From contig NW_020289978.1 in assembly GCF_003144245.1 (NCBI RefSeq), positions 620,001-684,000 on the forward strand: a stretch of 64,000 bases of DNA, read 5' to 3'. The notes below the pieces were generated by a model. It worked only from the letters and a program-made list of their open reading frames with translations. It was not told the origin of the DNA and did no database searches. Within the stretch, counting starts at the first letter, position 1. Each line of letters opens with the position of its first letter. A program made the position numbers and the translations under genes. Below, one piece after another: positions 21,187-32,604 of this stretch. This stretch comes from Jaminaea rosea (lineage: Eukaryota > Basidiomycota > Exobasidiomycetes > Microstromatales).

Positions 21187-23011
21187 CTACTCTTCTTCGC
21201 TCGATGATGATGATGATGATGACGAGTCGCTGCTTCCGTCACTACTGCTGTCTTCTTCCTCTTCCTCGTCGCTGTCGTCATCGTCACCGCTGTCCTCTTC
21301 ACCGCTGGATACCGACTCGAGATCAGCTGCAGCGACAGCCGCGTCTTCCTCCTCTTCGCTCTCTTCCTCTTCCTCGCCTTCATCATCGTCGAAGCCGATG
21401 TAGTCTCGCTGGTCCGCAGCGGCGGCGGTCTCGTCCTTCCTCTTGCGAGGCACAAAGGACAAACCGACGCCGCCCTCCGCATCATCTGGAGCTACCTCCT
21501 CCGCCTCGCCGGCTCGCTTCCTTTTGGACGTCTTACCGTATGAGATGAGCGTTTGCGGTGCAGTGGTAGCAGAGGTGGCTTCGACCTGACCCTCTTCTTT
21601 GGCCTGCTGACCCACGACGTGCATCAACCGACAACCCTTTCTCTCACAGGCCCCCTTCTCGATAAAGTCCGGGCAGTCAAATGTGTGTCTCGCCTCGCAC
21701 TTGCCTCCCTCGTCGCACCAGCCGAAGCGCGCGAATGTACCGCATACAGGGCTCTCCTCGCGCACCGCTTCTGCGTGGACGTAGGTGCACGAGGCGCCGT
21801 TGCGGCAGGAGGTGCGGCCAGAGCGCAGCCAGTGAACGCAGTGGGGTACTCGCTGCGGTTTGGAAGGGTCATGAGACAGAGGACATAGGCCGGAGGGTGA
21901 GGAACAGCCTGTGGGCCGGAGGGCGCCGGGACAGATGGCGAGACGGGCAGCGTCGTGGACGTAAGGGCAGGAGAGGCCGCGTTTGCATTGGCCTGCGGGT
22001 GGGATACGAAGAGGAAGCAGGTGAGCAAGGGGGAGGGGAGGCACGTACCGCACACGCCGAGCAGAGACCTGTCTTGTTGTAGAAGCTGCAAAGGCCCTTG
22101 GTGCGTGGCAAGTTGGCTTGGGATCGGGTTGGCTTGCGGTTGGCAGACCTGAGAGAGGGGAAAGATGACGTGACGTTCACAAAGCCTGCCTCGCTGCTCG
22201 CTGCTGCGCACGCACCTCGTCTTTTCATTGTTGGCAATCTGATCTCCCATAGCTGCCAGGCGCCGCATCTTGGCTGCACTGTCTTTTTGCGCCTTGCGTT
22301 GCTGATGGAGCTCAGCGCTGATGAGGTTGCCACGCTTCGTGCGGATGAAGGACTGGCCATTGACCGAGGTGCGCAAGGGAGCTTTGGATGAGGGTGACGA
22401 GGAGGCCGAGGCAGCTGCAGCTTCGCTACCCTTCTTGACTAGTTTCGTTCCCGTTTCCTCGAATACAAAGACGACGCCATCGACGATGACTTCGCCCATG
22501 TTATCTCCTCGGCGCACCTTGGCCGAGTCGCGCGCAGCTTTGGCTCTCGACTTGGCGGCCGCACGAGCTGTAGCTTTAGCGGCTGTCTTGGCTTCTTGTG
22601 CCGCTTGGAGAGCTGCGACACGAGCCGGTTCGCTAGTGGGAGGCAGAGCCGCAGATCAGTGACCGTAGGCGTTGGCATAGCGAGCGCATATATTCACGTC
22701 TTTTGGTACGAATCGGAGCTGACGAGGCTCATGTTGTGCGTGGTCTTGCGCCTGACCCATGACGAGGACGACGGTGGTGGCGGAGATGATGACGAAGGGC
22801 CGGGCTGCTGCTGGGCGTCGTTGTTGATGACGAGGGTGCGATGTCTGCTGACTTGGGTGGGCGCGGAAGCTCCTCGCCAACCTCTGCCTCGCCAGCCACC
22901 TCTTCCTCGATTGGGTGGCGGAGCAGCAGCGCTCGCGCTTCGATGCTGGTCTATCCTTCCAGATAGCCTCTCGATCTCTGCGAGGAGAGCTGCATCCTCA
23001 CTGGTAGTCAT
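21187..23011 (-). CDS. CCCH zinc-finger protein, Red5/ZC3H3-like
   Basis: Four exons: 23011-22698, 22632-22216, 22148-22069, 21992-21187 (1,617 nt, 538 aa). The start MTTSEDAALLAEIERL is followed by an RGG-like stretch (RGRGGWRGRGWRG) and the FIRTKRGNLI motif typical of ZC3H3. Five CCCH fingers follow. The first, C-x8-C-x5-C-x3-H, spans the exon 3/4 junction (YNKTGQCKRGLSCPYVH). The others start at AICPGALRP, HCVHWLRSG, VCGTFARFGW and DCPDFIEKG. The C-terminus is a long acidic Asp/Glu/Ser tail, perhaps for interaction. Family knowledge: S. pombe Red5 and human ZC3H3 work with Mtl1/MTR4-type complexes in nuclear poly(A) RNA surveillance. Exon 3 has a competing donor (22054) that keeps frame but adds five residues and breaks finger 1 spacing. 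The gene is divergent from DAM1, with 164 bp between starts. Confidence 0.85.
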
Positions 23012-23175
23012 GGGCGTGGCGAAGTGACGAAGTGTGAGGAGCAGCGGATGGATCGAAAGGAGACAATCGACATCTCTCAAACCGCCCGCCCGCCCGCCCG
23101 CGCCGTGTCAGTCCGCCCTGTCAACGCGTCCAAATCCAACAAACACTTTGTTCCTCTCCACTCACCATCACCGAC

Positions 23176-24306
23176 ATGTCCGTCAACAGACCAACGACAC
23201 CTCTGCGAAGAGTCTCACGCGGCTCCATCTCTGCCCTCTCGCAGTCGCGTGGGGCATCATCGACACCTCTGTCCTTTTTGGAGGGAGCCCTGGGCAACCT
23301 CGCAGACGAGACGTCGATCCTATCGTCCAACCTCGAGGACCTCGCATCCATCCACGACGCGCTCAGCACCTTCAATGAGGGATTCGCCATGTTCTTGTAT
23401 GGCCTCAAAGTGGCAGCTTACTGCATCGAATGGTCAGAAGCGCCCCAGGAAGACAACTTTGCCCGAGCTCAAGAGGCGCAGGGTGAGTGCCGAGGGTGAC
23501 GGTGAGCGGAGATACAGGCAAGCTAGTTAGAGCTCACCTTGAGCGCTCTCCCTTTCAGGTTCAATTGCCAATCGAATTGAAGCGGGTGGCCCATCTTCAT
23601 ATGCTCCAGCAGCTCTTGCGGATCAGACGTACATGACAATGGATGACGATGCGAGCTTCGAGGCTCGCGGCCCGGTCACCACGCCCAAGAAGGTGCTCTC
23701 GTCCAAGCCTGCAGCCACCAGGCCAGCGGGAGGAGCGTCTACGACATCACGCCCCGCAGCTAAGGCGCCCACGCCCACAATCTCTGGCTCAAGGTCATCG
23801 TCTGGAACCGCAGCGACCAAGACTGCAGCAGCAAGCTCGACCGCAGCCGCCAAGCCCAAGATTACCCTGGCTCAGAAGAAGAAGCGCGAGGTGAGGGTGC
23901 GATCCTCAACAATGCACGTGCCTGTTCCGACCGCTTACCGCTTCCCATCTCCGCGCTTGTACGGTCAGAAATATGCAGACGGTGTCATTGAGACACTACC
24001 CCTCGAGTACCGCGGCGCAGACCCTACGCAGCGTCGCCTGGCCTCAGGAGTCGTCATGGCGTTGCTAGCTGCCGGAACCTCTGGAGCCAGAATCGCAGAC
24101 ATCGTTCAACCGCCGGACATGCCGCAGGCCAAGGTCAACAAATGCCTCATTGCGCTCGTGGCCGCCAAGCACGTCGTCAAGAAGTCGAACAATGTGTGTG
24201 CGAGGCAACTACAACAAGGTCGGGCAGTCTCGCTGACATCTTCTCCCTTCACGCATAGGGCATCGTCTATTCTCTCGACCCGTCGCGTCACCCTACGTTG
24301 CCTTGA
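23176..24306 (+). CDS. DAM1: DASH complex subunit Dam1
   Basis: Microtubule-ring (DASH/Dam1) kinetochore subunit coupling chromosomes to spindle microtubules. Exons 23176-23482, 23559-24193 and 24259-24306 give 329 aa. The N-terminal family signature is clear: LSFLEGALGNLADETSILSS, SIHDALSTFNEGFAMFLYGL and an EAPQEDNFARA block, residues about 35-100. A linker rich in Ala/Thr/Ser/Pro follows. A C-terminal module (YADGVIETLPLEYRGADP and PPDMPQAKVNKCLIALVAAK) ends in exon 3 with GIVYSLDP. The region 23891-23968 (78 nt, GTGAGG...GTCAG) has intron borders, is open in frame and divisible by three. If spliced, the protein is 303 aa and reads KKRE-KYADGV, which looks more natural. It is divergent from the Red5-like gene and convergent with DUG1, with stop codons about 105 bp apart. 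Confidence 0.9.
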
Positions 24307-24411
24307 TTCACGCTCACCCCTCTATGTACTTGTACGCCGGTCCCAATCTACACTTGCTTCTCTGCTTTGGTGACTCTGATTTGCATTACACCTCCATCTC
24401 CAATGCAGCCC

Positions 24412-25925
24412 TCACGCAGTCGCCGCGGCGATCTCGTGCAGGTACGCACCCAACAACTTGCTCCCCTCGACGTAGTTCGAAACGTCAATCTTCTCGTTCG
24501 TGCTGTGCGCGCCATCGTCTGCCCTTCCCAACGGCAGCAGGAGCAGATTCTTTCCCAAAGTCTCGGCAAAGGTCAACGCGACAGGAATGGAACCTCCTTC
24601 CCTCGTGTAGTCAGGCGCAACACCGTAGATTTTCTGAACCGCTTTCGCAGCCGCCTCGTAGTTCCAGTGATTGGGGTCGGCAAGCCAAGGCTTCCCGCCA
24701 TGCTCTGCCTCGAGACGAAGGGTGTTCTTGCTCCCCAGCTTCTTCCACTCGGCGTTGATGTAGGCCTCGACCAGCTCATTGACCTTCGCAGGCGTCATGT
24801 CGGGAACGAGACGAAGGGAGAACTTGCCTACGATCTTGGCCGGGATGACCGTCTTTGTCCCCGCCTCGGAGAAGGCGCCTTCGATTCCGTGAAGGGAGAG
24901 AGACGGGTAGCGCATGCGGGCCATGAGGATCTTCTCCTTGTCGTCGGCGATGGTCGTCTTTGAGCCCGTGGCGCCCTCCATGTCCTGCACGCTGAAGTCC
25001 ATAACTTGATAGCGCTTGAACTCTTCGTCGGTCAGCGGGGTGACGAGCTCCTTGATGCCCGGAATCAAGATGTCGCCCTGCGGCGTAACCAGCTTGGACA
25101 TGATGGCGAACAAGTCGGTCATGGGCTCGTGGACAACGCCGCCGAACAGACCCGAGTGCAGGTCCGCAGCGGGCCCGCTGATATGCAGCTTGAAGTAGGC
25201 GACACCACGCAGGCCATGCGTGAGGCAAGGCTTCTTTGTACCCAGCCAGTAGTTGTCACTGATACAGCACGCGTCGACGCCCTTGAAGAAGGAGCCTTGA
25301 GCGTGCTCGTGGGCGATGAGCTCGTCGAGGCCGACCGAGCCTGACTCTTCCATGCCTTCGAAGACGAATTTGAGATTGACCGGGAGCTCGACGCCCGCTT
25401 GGCGATGCGCCTCGAGCATGTTGATCCAGCCAATGACTGGGCCCTGTGTGTGTGACGAGGCAGTCAGCACCTAGCTCGATCCCCACTGCCAATCGCTCGC
25501 GTACGCACCTTGTCATCCGTGCTGCCTCGCCCGTACAGCCTTCCAGTCTTCTCGTCGTACTCTAGCTTGAAAGGTTCCGTGTTCCACCCATCTGATTTCA
25601 AAGCAGGCTGCACGTCGTAGTGACCGTAGACGAGGACCGTCTTCTTGGCGTCTGCCTTTCCTTCGCGGTAGTCCGCAAAGACGACAGGCGGCAGTGATAC
25701 CTCCTGACCGTCAAGCGTCTGCTTTCCTAGCTCCTTGAACTTGATGTTCTCGCAGCCTACGCCCTCGAGCGACTTTGCCATCCATTGCGCCATCTGAATC
25801 ACCTGCGGGCGATGAGCTGCGTCGCCAGAGACCGAGGGGATCGCTACGGCATCTGCCAGGCGTTGAATGACGCCTGCGCGGTTGGCGTCGATTTGCGCTG
25901 AAACCTTGTCGATGGCAGAGGACAT
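24412..25925 (-). CDS. DUG1: Cys-Gly metallodipeptidase Dug1 (M20)
   Basis: Cytosolic M20-family di-zinc/manganese dipeptidase (CNDP2/Dug1 type) that splits Cys-Gly and other dipeptides in glutathione turnover. Two exons, 25925-25509 and 25443-24412, with a 65-nt intron (GTGCGT...CACAG), give 482 aa; yeast Dug1 is 481. Start MSSAIDKVSAQID. Metal-site motifs seen: GHYDVQP (His102, Asp104), RGSTDDK (Asp137) and the GMEESGS pair Glu171/Glu172. Near the C-terminus are REGGSIPVALTF and GRADDGAHSTNEKID, the latter carrying the last metal His. An earlier in-frame ATG at 25979 would add 18 residues unlike the family, so the later start was taken. The product is cytosolic, with no targeting peptide. 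Confidence 0.95.
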
Positions 25926-27931
25926 GATGGTGATGAGTAGGGGAAAAGAAGCGGGGCAGCTGATTGAGGCATTGTGCAACGCTATCTCGCGCCGCTCTCT
26001 CCACTCGATCCACCAAGTGTTGCTTAGCCTCCCGCCGGTCGTCGGCCGTTACTCCGAGCGCTCTGCCACGACTGCACTTGCCCCCGTCCCGCACTTCATA
26101 GTCAGTCGGGCCGTGGCGTGAATTTTCGTCTCCTGGTCGACGCAGGCCAGGCGACGCAAGCTACAAAAAGGCGGCGGACACAGCGTCCACTCTTCTTTCC
26201 CTCAGACGAGTGAGTTACCACCACCGAGCCCCCAACTAGCTCCTCAACACCATCAACTGACCGCCTCCTACGCCTTTCCCCTCACCTACTACAGTACTTT
26301 AACAGAATCTGTTTACAGTTCTCTGCTTGGTATTGCTGCTCAATATGAGCCACAAATTTCAAGGTCGACGATGAGCGCTTCGCCGTTCCCTCCGTCAACG
26401 AGCAACACAACATTGCAGCGACCTGCGGATGCCATCCCAAACAGCTTCCTGGGCCCCCCTTTTGCTCGCGCGAAGGGAGTGCTTGCCCGGGATCAGCTGG
26501 GCTCTGCGTTAATGGGTCCATCGTGGCGATGACTTGCCATTGGGCGCTTTGGCCCTCGTTCTTGACCCTTTCGGGGGCACCGAGGTTGCCACGCTCGATG
26601 GGGAGGGACGGATGAGTCTGAGGCTTCCATCAACGCAAGCAGGAGCGAGAGCGATTGCAGGCGTTGACTTGAGATTGTGTGGTTGCGATTGGTGCGGCGA
26701 TGAGCGTGGACATGTAACGACAGGCAATGCGCAATGCGAATGCAGTTTTTTCACGCTATCACTTTCAGTCTGACTCAACGAACCTCTCCTTGACGGTTGT
26801 TGTTCATGCTCCGTGGTACGCATCCTTCTCACCACCATCGGACATCGCCACGGCCCTTTGTCCTGTTCACCCTTGGAATCGCGCCTCGTGACCGGCACGC
26901 TCACCTCGCCCCTTCTTGCTCGCCCCAGAGCGTGTTGCATCCATCGCCTTTGAGAGAAGTAGACTGCGTCGACCACCCGACGTCGCGGCAAGGTCGCGTG
27001 GTTGTGGCATCAGCCTCTTTGACTTACGTCACTCAAGAGATCCCGATGGGACTCTCCTCTTGCCCGCATCCGCACCGCACCGTCTCGCTCGCTGTGCTTT
27101 CAAAATTAGACTTGCTTCTTTCTTCTCAAGATCAGGGCCGACGAATCTCTTGCGTCGCTGAATCTCCTCAATCTCCTACCCGGCTGTGTTCCAAACGTCG
27201 CTGGCTTTGGCTCGTGGTGCTGCGACGGTGTCGACTGACTGGGGAAGGTGAGCGGCGCGCAGGCTAGGGTTTGCCGTGTTTTTTTCTTCTTCTGGCCCGG
27301 CGAGCAGCGAGGGCCCTGATGCGGGCGAATGAGGGGCTCGGTGACCGAGCTAAACATCCAAAGACGCACCGTAGCCGAACGTCATTGCGCGTCATCGATG
27401 GGCGCATGCAGCATGACAGTCTAGCCTCGTACCGACTTTCGAGCTCAGAGGGCTCCGCCGTGGTGCTCCTTGCCGCCCTGTCGCCTTTGCTTACGGCGAG
27501 CGATGTGGACAGGGTCTCGAACAACGGGCGCTGCACGCATACGCACGCCTCGATGCTCGATTCTCGATTTAGAGGCAGGAGGACCCAGCTTCAATTGACC
27601 AAGGGCGGCGCGGGTGAACAAGGGAAGGAGCAGCGGTGCGATGCAGTATGTTGTGGAGGGGGGGTCGAGCGGGTAGAACGATCAACGACTTAAGAGGGTG
27701 CAGAAGCTCGCAACCACGCTTTCCTTTCTTCCTCACACTCTTTTCGCTCTGATTTCACTGATCGTTTCATACCACACGTAGAGTCACTTTGCTCTATCTT
27801 TATATCCTCAATCAGTGCTCATCAGACCAGCTACCCAGCACACGCACACGCACATACGCAAGCGCGCAGCAACACAGCAACAGACTCATCAGCACATATC
27901 ATCCACACCCACCTACGACTAGTCTATCGCC
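25926..27931. other. Divergent intergenic region, DUG1/HAM1-like
   Basis: About 2.0 kb between the divergent DUG1 and HAM1-like genes. Short ORFs on both strands (up to 160 codons) have no recognisable content. A less GC-rich patch lies at about 26290-26360. TTTATAT occurs near 27799, followed by CA-rich leader sequence (CACGCACACGCACATACGCA) that fits the HAM1-like 5' UTR. No RNA gene or transposon was seen. Confidence 0.45.
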
Positions 27932-30399
27932 ATGACTTCCGTTGGCCAGACCGTCTCCTCCGTTAAGGAGACGCCGCAAAAGAATGCCGTCACGCAGGCC
28001 GTCTCCGCCAAGGAGAAGAACGCCGACGTCGACCGCAAGGTGAGCATACACACAAGGGCGAGAAAGTAAACGACGATGACATGGACACGTCGACTGACTT
28101 CCTAGCTCCTCTTCCTCCTCATTCGCGCTCCTCCCAGATCCGCTTCTACGGCGTCATCCAAGCATTCCGCGAGGGTCGCTACCCTGACAACCGTCAAATT
28201 GACGAGACCCTCAGCTTCGTTGAGAAGAATAGCCCCGTCAACCTCGAAGAGCTCTCCGAGGATGGCCGCAAGCTCGTTCAGGACTTCCGTGCTATCATCC
28301 ACACCGCTCGCCAGATGGTGCAGGACAAGAACGCCAGCGAAGAGATTCAGAACTTCCTCTACGCTTCTCGCAAGGCAGCCGTCGCAGACAATGCCGGTGT
28401 CAAGTCGTCGCTGAGCAAGGACGATGCCCGCAAGGATGCAGAGACTGCTGGCGAGGCCTTCCGCACCATCATCAAGCTCTTCCTTCGCAACGGCGAGTTC
28501 CGCAAGCTCGTCAATGACGCTGGTGTCATGGGTCGTGACATCTTTGCCGACGCCGCCGTCAAGGCCAGCGACATGGCTCGTCCCGACGAGGAGAAGCTCG
28601 CTCAGGTAGACCAGCCAGCTCCCGACAATGAGTTCCACGACGATATTCCTCAGGCGCTCAAGACCAAGAGCCCAGAGGAGAAGGAGGCCGCTCAGAAGGA
28701 GAAGGAGGCCGAGAAGGCCGCCGCCAAGGCTCGCGCTCAGCAGGCTGCCAACAACATCGACCCCAACGACCCTACCAACCAGCAGAGCAAGAACGCCGTC
28801 AATGCTCAGGCTCAGGAGCAGAAGGAGGTTCTCCTTTCCAAGATTCCTCAGGAGCACAAGGACCGCATCAACGAGCACAAGGACAAGACGGCCAACTACT
28901 TCAAGGAGAAGTTCCCTGAAGAGCGCCGCGATCACTACATCTTCCGCCTCAAGAAGGTCCTCGTTGAGTGCCAGCGTCACCGTGACTGGCAAGACGCCAT
29001 CACCTACATTCTCAACACCCTTGAGAACTACAAGGGCCACGCCAACGACATCCACACTCAGGTTGAGGGCTCAGCCAAGAACGTCCGTGGCGAGGGCAAC
29101 ATCCAGACTGCCGAGAACGCATTCCGCACCCTCCTCGAGCGATTCGCCAATGGCCGCCCAACGCAGCCCTTCATGAACGCCGTTGACCAGATCTACACGG
29201 ACGTCAAGAACGACCCTGAGCTCAAGGACTGGTTCAAGCGTCTCGACTCGTACATCCGTCGTGCTCTCCTTGAGCCCGGCTACGTCATGAAGGACGACGC
29301 CGACCGTGAGGCTCGTCAGCTCGTCGAGAGCGGCAAGAAGTTCTTCGTCGCGTCGGAGGGTCGTGACCAGGGCAAGTACAAGCCCCACGTTGACGCCCTC
29401 TGGGACGAGCTCACCACTTTCACCAAGGGCATGTCTGAAGACCCGCTCAACGTCAAGTTCGGCGAGCAGTGGAAGACGCTGTTCAACGACCTCATCTACG
29501 ACTCGAGGGGAAGCCCCAAGTTCAAGGCTGCTCTGCTCCAGGACATTGTCCAGACGATCCTGCCCCAGCTCCTCCGTCACGTCTCGTTTGTGCCCCTCCC
29601 GCGCATCGAGTACACCGACTCCGAGGTCGACCTCGTCGTCGAGAACATTGCCGTCGCGCCTATCAACCTCTTGCCCAACCTCTTTGAGTTCGAGGCAAAG
29701 AACTACGTCAAGGCGTCGGCCTTCAAGGGCATCGACAACCGCCATCACCACTCGTTCAAGCTCACTCTCAGCCAAGTCCACCTGGAGATGCGCGACGTCT
29801 ACTTCCAGATCAACAAGAAGACGGGCATGAAGGTACAGGAGCACGGTGTTGCCGACGTCCTCCTCGGCGGCAAGGGCATGACGGTGACGGCCCACATCGA
29901 GGGTGGCAACGAGCCCCGCGGCCGCCGCGCTCGCAACGTCTTTGTCGTCAAGCAGGTCAAGGCTCAGATTGACAACCTCGACTTTGCCATCCGCAAGTCG
30001 AAGCACGACCTCGCCATCAAGATCTTCCGCCCCCTGGCCAAGTCGATCATCAAGAAGCAGGTCGCAAAGGCTGCCGAGGCTGGTATCCGCGACGCCCTCG
30101 AGAAGCTCAACGACCAGCTGACCGAGGCTCGCAATGCCGTCTACGATGCCGAGGAGGGCAAGAAGGGCGACGCTTTGAAGCAGAAGTTCTCCAAGGACAA
30201 GTCCGAGACTGCCACTGCCGGCGAGAAGAAGGGCACTTTCAAGATCCCTACGTCGAAGCGCGACTCGGTTCTCCCCAACCTTGGCTCGAAGGACGGCTGG
30301 ATCCACAAGCTCGACGAGAGGAACGAGGCTGCCAAGGACGCGACCAAGGGTCCACAGGACTGGCACTCGCCTGCGTTCTCCATCGTGGGCCGCTCGTAA
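27932..30399 (+). CDS. HAM1-like lipid-binding (BPI-fold) domain protein
   Basis: Two exons, 27932-28039 and 28138-30399 (98-nt intron), give 789 aa, start MTSVGQTVSSVKETPQKN. It matches the fungal HAM1_N/HAM1_C (formerly DUF4449) family as remembered: the IRFYGVIQAFREGRYPDN block near residue 37, helical repeats through residue about 480, then HVSFVPLPRIEYTDSEVDLV, IAPINLLPNLFEFEAKNYVK-like and VHLEMRDVYFQINKKTG in a BPI/LBP-like fold. A Lys/Glu-rich charged linker with EKEAEKAAAKAR lies near residues 210-240. Family members are large, abundant fungal proteins with a predicted lipid-binding fold and little direct functional data. Codon bias is strong: third positions are mostly C, and the antisense strand is open for long stretches. 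This suggests high expression. A C-terminal Lys-rich tail follows the BPI-like part. Confidence 0.88.
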
Positions 30400-30782
30400 G
30401 CGCGCATCAAGGTGGGACGAGAAGTAGGGTGAGGAGGAGCTATCACAGCGGTCATAGAAACCCTTGGTGCGGCATCTTGTCCTCCCCGCACTGTCGTAGG
30501 AGGACGAGGGGCTACGCACTTACATACCCTGGCCGTTTGAGATAGCTTCTGCTCTTTTCTACGATCCGCACCCGCCCCTCTCGCCCGCCTTCTCCCCCAC
30601 TCTCCCCTCTGCTTGCCTTTTCAAATGTGTGTTCATCTATCTTTGCACGGAATCGTATCCAAATTTTCCATTCTTCTTTCGGCGTGATTCGTCAACCCAT
30701 AGATTCATTGGAGGCAGGACGTTGGTGATCATATACAGAGATTGAAGCGGGACGCGCAAGGGCCTGCCTCCCTCAGCTGTTC
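30400..30782. other. Convergent intergenic region
   Basis: 3' UTR space between the HAM1-like gene (plus) and the DUF427 gene (minus). C/T-rich near 30570-30620. No gene or clear terminator hairpin was seen. Confidence 0.5.
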
Positions 30783-31616
30783 TCACCAACCCATCGTGCC
30801 TGGCCCACCCTTGAACCCTCTCTCCCCACCCGTGATCTCCGGTGTGACCCAGCTGCCGTAGAAGTCGCCCTCCTGTGCCGTCACCTCGTCGTCGTCTACG
30901 TAGCAGCGCCACGTGCCTACTTTGGACTGGGGCGAGGCGTAGAAGCAGAGGTAGTCCTGGCGATCAGGTGCAAGGGCCGGACTGATCAGCATGACAAGCA
31001 ATGAATGGGGAGAGTCGGACGTCGTACTCACCTTGATCGACTTGAATTCCGGCACGGGTTCCGGGTAAGACCAGGCACGACCTCGTGCCGCGATCGTGGA
31101 GTTGTCGCTCGGTAAGACGAGGTCGTGGTACGTAGCTTGGCCCTGTTGAAGCGCGAGCCATGACCGATCAGCACATCTCATGAAAGTGATATTTCGGCAT
31201 CACTGGTTCGCCCGCACTCGCCTTCCATTCACACATCGTTCTGCGAGCCGTCGAGGGGCGCAGTAAGCTCATGTCGATGGAGGAGGGTGGAAAGTAGTAC
31301 TGCGCGATGAAGGTGGATGTTGTCAGACCGTGGCGCCTACATCAAGCGCAGGGAGCCTCCTCACCGTGGGCTGAGCGCATTCAGATGTCGCAGAGAGCAA
31401 TGGTCAGCAAGGTGCGTCTTCTCCTACGTGAGCTCTTTGGCTCACTGGATGGCTAGTCTCAAGCACTCTGTACCCCTTTGTTGTCTCAGCCACGGTGCGC
31501 TTCTCTCCGCCGTCCTTGCTCTCCCAAATGACGCGAAGGCGCGACGATGTAGGCTCCAGGCGAGGCGGGCGAGGGTAATTCCAGACACTCTCAACGGGTC
31601 GTACAGTCTTGGACAT
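30783..31616 (-). CDS. DUF427 domain protein
   Basis: Four exons: 31616-31446, 31299-31222, 31142-31032, 30956-30783 (57, 26, 37 and 58 codons including stop; 177 aa). All junctions are phase 0. Family marks: VESVWNYPRPPRLEPTS at the N-terminus, a RVLETSHP/YYFPPSSIDMS junction, CEWK/GQATYHD, RAWSYPEPVPEFKSIK, WRCYVDDDEV and GDFYGSWVTPEITGG with a final GGPGTMGW. DUF427 is a small beta-rich domain of unknown activity, common in bacteria and fungi. The whole protein is essentially the domain, with no targeting sequence. Intron 2 uses a GC donor (AAG|GCGAGT); the nearby GTGCGG would break the frame. Its bacterial-like distribution is compatible with old transfer, but spliced introns show it is settled in this genome. 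Confidence 0.9.
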
Positions 31617-32604
31617 GGTTGATGGCGATGGCGACGGCGATGTTGATGGCGAGTCGGGAAGGGTGTAGGGGGGCGTGGATGTGGAGCTGACACGATCAAA
31701 GCGAGCGAGAGTGGGAGATGCCGCTGGTTAAATGACCGTGTCTTACACCCGAGCGTGGTGGCCTCCAGAGTCACCGTGCAAAGGCGGGCGAGTATCTCAT
31801 GGCGATAGCCTGGCGCTCTTCTCTCACTTATGACTTCTTCATCACCTCTGCGTGGCATCTCAATGCCCTGAATCTGAAGTCGCCTCTACTGCAATGCTAG
31901 ACGGTGGCGCCGCGAAAGAGGAGGAGGCCGCCGCCGTTCCGGCAAAGTTGGATGACGTACTGCAGCCTCCTCTCCCTTTCCCCGCTAGACTGGCCGAGCT
32001 CACACTCACAGACAGGGACAGAACAGGGACGCCGCATCGTCGTCGTCGCACGGGCGGAGCGGAGGGAGCGGCGAGAGAGACACGGAGGCCGGGGTCTGGC
32101 TGCACCGCGCTGCATCCATCATTCAATCACTCACTCCTCCCTCATTCACGACATTGTCCTGCGAGCAGCGAGCATCGAGCGTCTTGACCTTTCGCTGCTG
32201 CCTTGAGTCACCTTGCCTTCATAAGCTCTACATCTTCTACGCACGGCTCAAATCACAAACAAGAGCGCTACCGGCCGAAGCTGGATACCAGACAGGCAGC
32301 ATGTCTACCCAAGAAGGCGGCGGCACGGCCGCACCGGATGGTGAGTGGAGAGAATGCAGTCAGCTCGACGACCAGGTCGCCCACGCCCGCCTCTTAGTTG
32401 ATCGACGGCATGAACGGGCGTACAACGAAGTGATCCTTGGCCGCCCGTCTACACGCGGGTGCCTGGCCACCTCGATGATCATCCAGCGGCAATGGCGTCG
32501 TCCGATAGCAGGCAGTGCCTGAGCTGCAGTGGCAGTTGCTGCATGGCCCTTTGTTGCTGCTCGCTCGCTGGGTCTCTTCCATTCCACATCTCGTCACCGC
32601 CACA
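31617..32604. other. Divergent intergenic region, DUF427/OSBP
   Basis: About 1 kb. It contains ATG 32301 with a 40-nt exon-like stretch (MSTQEGGGTAAPD) before a GTGAGT donor at 32341. With an acceptor at 32514-32515 this would join in frame to the OSBP ORF and add about 43 residues to it. Other ORFs here are compositional. No RNA gene was seen. Confidence 0.45.

Noticed and set aside
28102-30519. Minus-strand ORFs of 317 and 482 codons antisense to the HAM1-like gene
   Set aside because: Leu/Val/Asp-rich translations typical of the reverse of highly biased coding sequence; no start context or domain.
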